Shown: positions 63,763-64,000 of the stretch, piece after piece
Position numbering within the stretch: position 1 is the stretch's first letter
How the letters are laid out: each line of letters begins with the position of its first letter
DNA from: DATFVA01 sp963832715
Lineage (GTDB): Bacteria > Bacteroidota > Ignavibacteria > Ignavibacteriales > Ignavibacteriaceae
NCBI GenBank assembly: GCA_963832715.1
Contig: CAWHVB010000002.1
Span: forward strand, 372,001-436,000
Direction of reading: 5' to 3'
Length of the DNA: 64,000 bases
The notes under the pieces: generated by a model
The model's database searches: none
The model's input: only the letters and a program-made list of their open reading frames with translations
What the model was told of the DNA's origin: nothing
Translations under genes and position numbers: made by a program

Positions 63763-64000
63763 TTAAGATTTTATTCGCTCGACGTACTCACCGGTTCTTG
63801 TATCGACCTTGAGTAAGTCATCCACATCAATAAATAAAGGAACGTTAATGCTGGCACCGGTTTCTAGTTCAGCAGGCTTTAATGCACCTGTTGCGGTATT
63901 GCCTCTAAAACCGGGTTCCGTATGAACAACCTTTAAGTTAACAAAAATCGGGATATCAACGTTTATTATTTCAGTCCCGTTGAATAATATTTCAATTTCT
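63763..64000 (-). CDS. efp: Elongation factor P, C-terminal part (runs off window)
   Basis: The minus-strand frame enters from the right edge and ends at TAA 63763-63765. It reads EIEILFNGTEIINVDIP, EPGFRGNTATGALKPAELETGA and VDTRTGEYVERIKS, which are the S1-like domains II-III of EF-P. EF-P relieves ribosome stalling at proline runs. First gene of the efp-accB-accC-gcvH order, common in this group. The N-terminus with the modified lysine lies outside. Confidence 0.94.
   Translation of the reverse strand, partial: EIEILFNGTEIINVDIPIFVNLKVVHTEPGFRGNTATGALKPAELETGASINVPLFIDVDDLLKVDTRTGEYVERIKS

Overview
The window reads as a chromosomal piece of a Gram-negative bacterium of the Bacteroidota/Chlorobiota/Ignavibacteriota group, most likely Ignavibacteria. 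The main evidence is four secreted proteins ending in a type IX secretion (T9SS) sorting domain with the NYPNPFN motif typical of that lineage. A TonB-dependent receptor, an OmpA protein, a Reg_prop/Y_Y_Y sensor kinase and a moderately AT-rich base composition fit this. No rRNA, tRNA, insertion sequence, prophage or CRISPR array was recognised. Assignment below phylum level is inference.

Layout. 1-8.5 kb, mostly minus strand: an exported DUF2911/TPR protein, a large T9SS beta-propeller protein, and a run of CocE-type hydrolase, DUF1028 protein and purine permease. 8.7-14.7 kb, plus strand: a one-component-like propeller histidine kinase, its NarL-type response regulator (frameshifted), an OmpA-family protein and a helical secreted protein (frameshifted). 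14.8-25.8 kb: accessory metabolism and transport (MBL hydrolase, TSUP and MFS transporters, two aldo/keto reductases, a lipoprotein, a T9SS propeller protein, a T9SS cupredoxin). 25.9-34 kb: TonB-dependent receptor with a small membrane protein, uvrA, a YigZ protein, a MarR regulator, an O-methyltransferase. 34.1-44.4 kb, minus strand: subtilase, signal peptidase I, lepA, then a housekeeping run pgeF-folB-folK-dNK-small membrane protein-GT9-ppx. 44.6-49 kb, plus strand: surE-phzF-VWA protein-comF. 49-64 kb: argS, rsfS, LytR_C protein, panD, ridA, mazG, phoH, LysM and lipoprotein genes, radC, a TPR plus periplasmic-binding pair, guaA, gcvH, accC, accB and the end of efp.

How the genes work together. 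The kinase, regulator, OmpA and secreted-helical genes look like one envelope-sensing unit; two near-identical 20-bp inverted repeats bracket the regulator gene. accB-accC (with efp and gcvH) supply the biotin carboxyl carrier/carboxylase half of acetyl-CoA carboxylase. folB-folK and panD feed cofactor synthesis; guaA, dNK, mazG, surE and the purine permease handle nucleotides. T9SS cargo, signal peptidase I, TonB receptor, LysM and coiled-coil lipoproteins form the envelope theme.

The most unusual signals are: (i) two intergenic arrays of a shared 11-bp unit (about 19.58 kb and 38.99 kb) that look like one repeat family; (ii) four conserved genes each broken by one single-base indel, three of them in homopolymer runs, where a one-base correction restores full-length products; (iii) two conserved genes, folK and radC, that have no ATG/GTG/TTG codon at the position where the family begins. 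No clearly new multi-gene system could be demonstrated from sequence alone.
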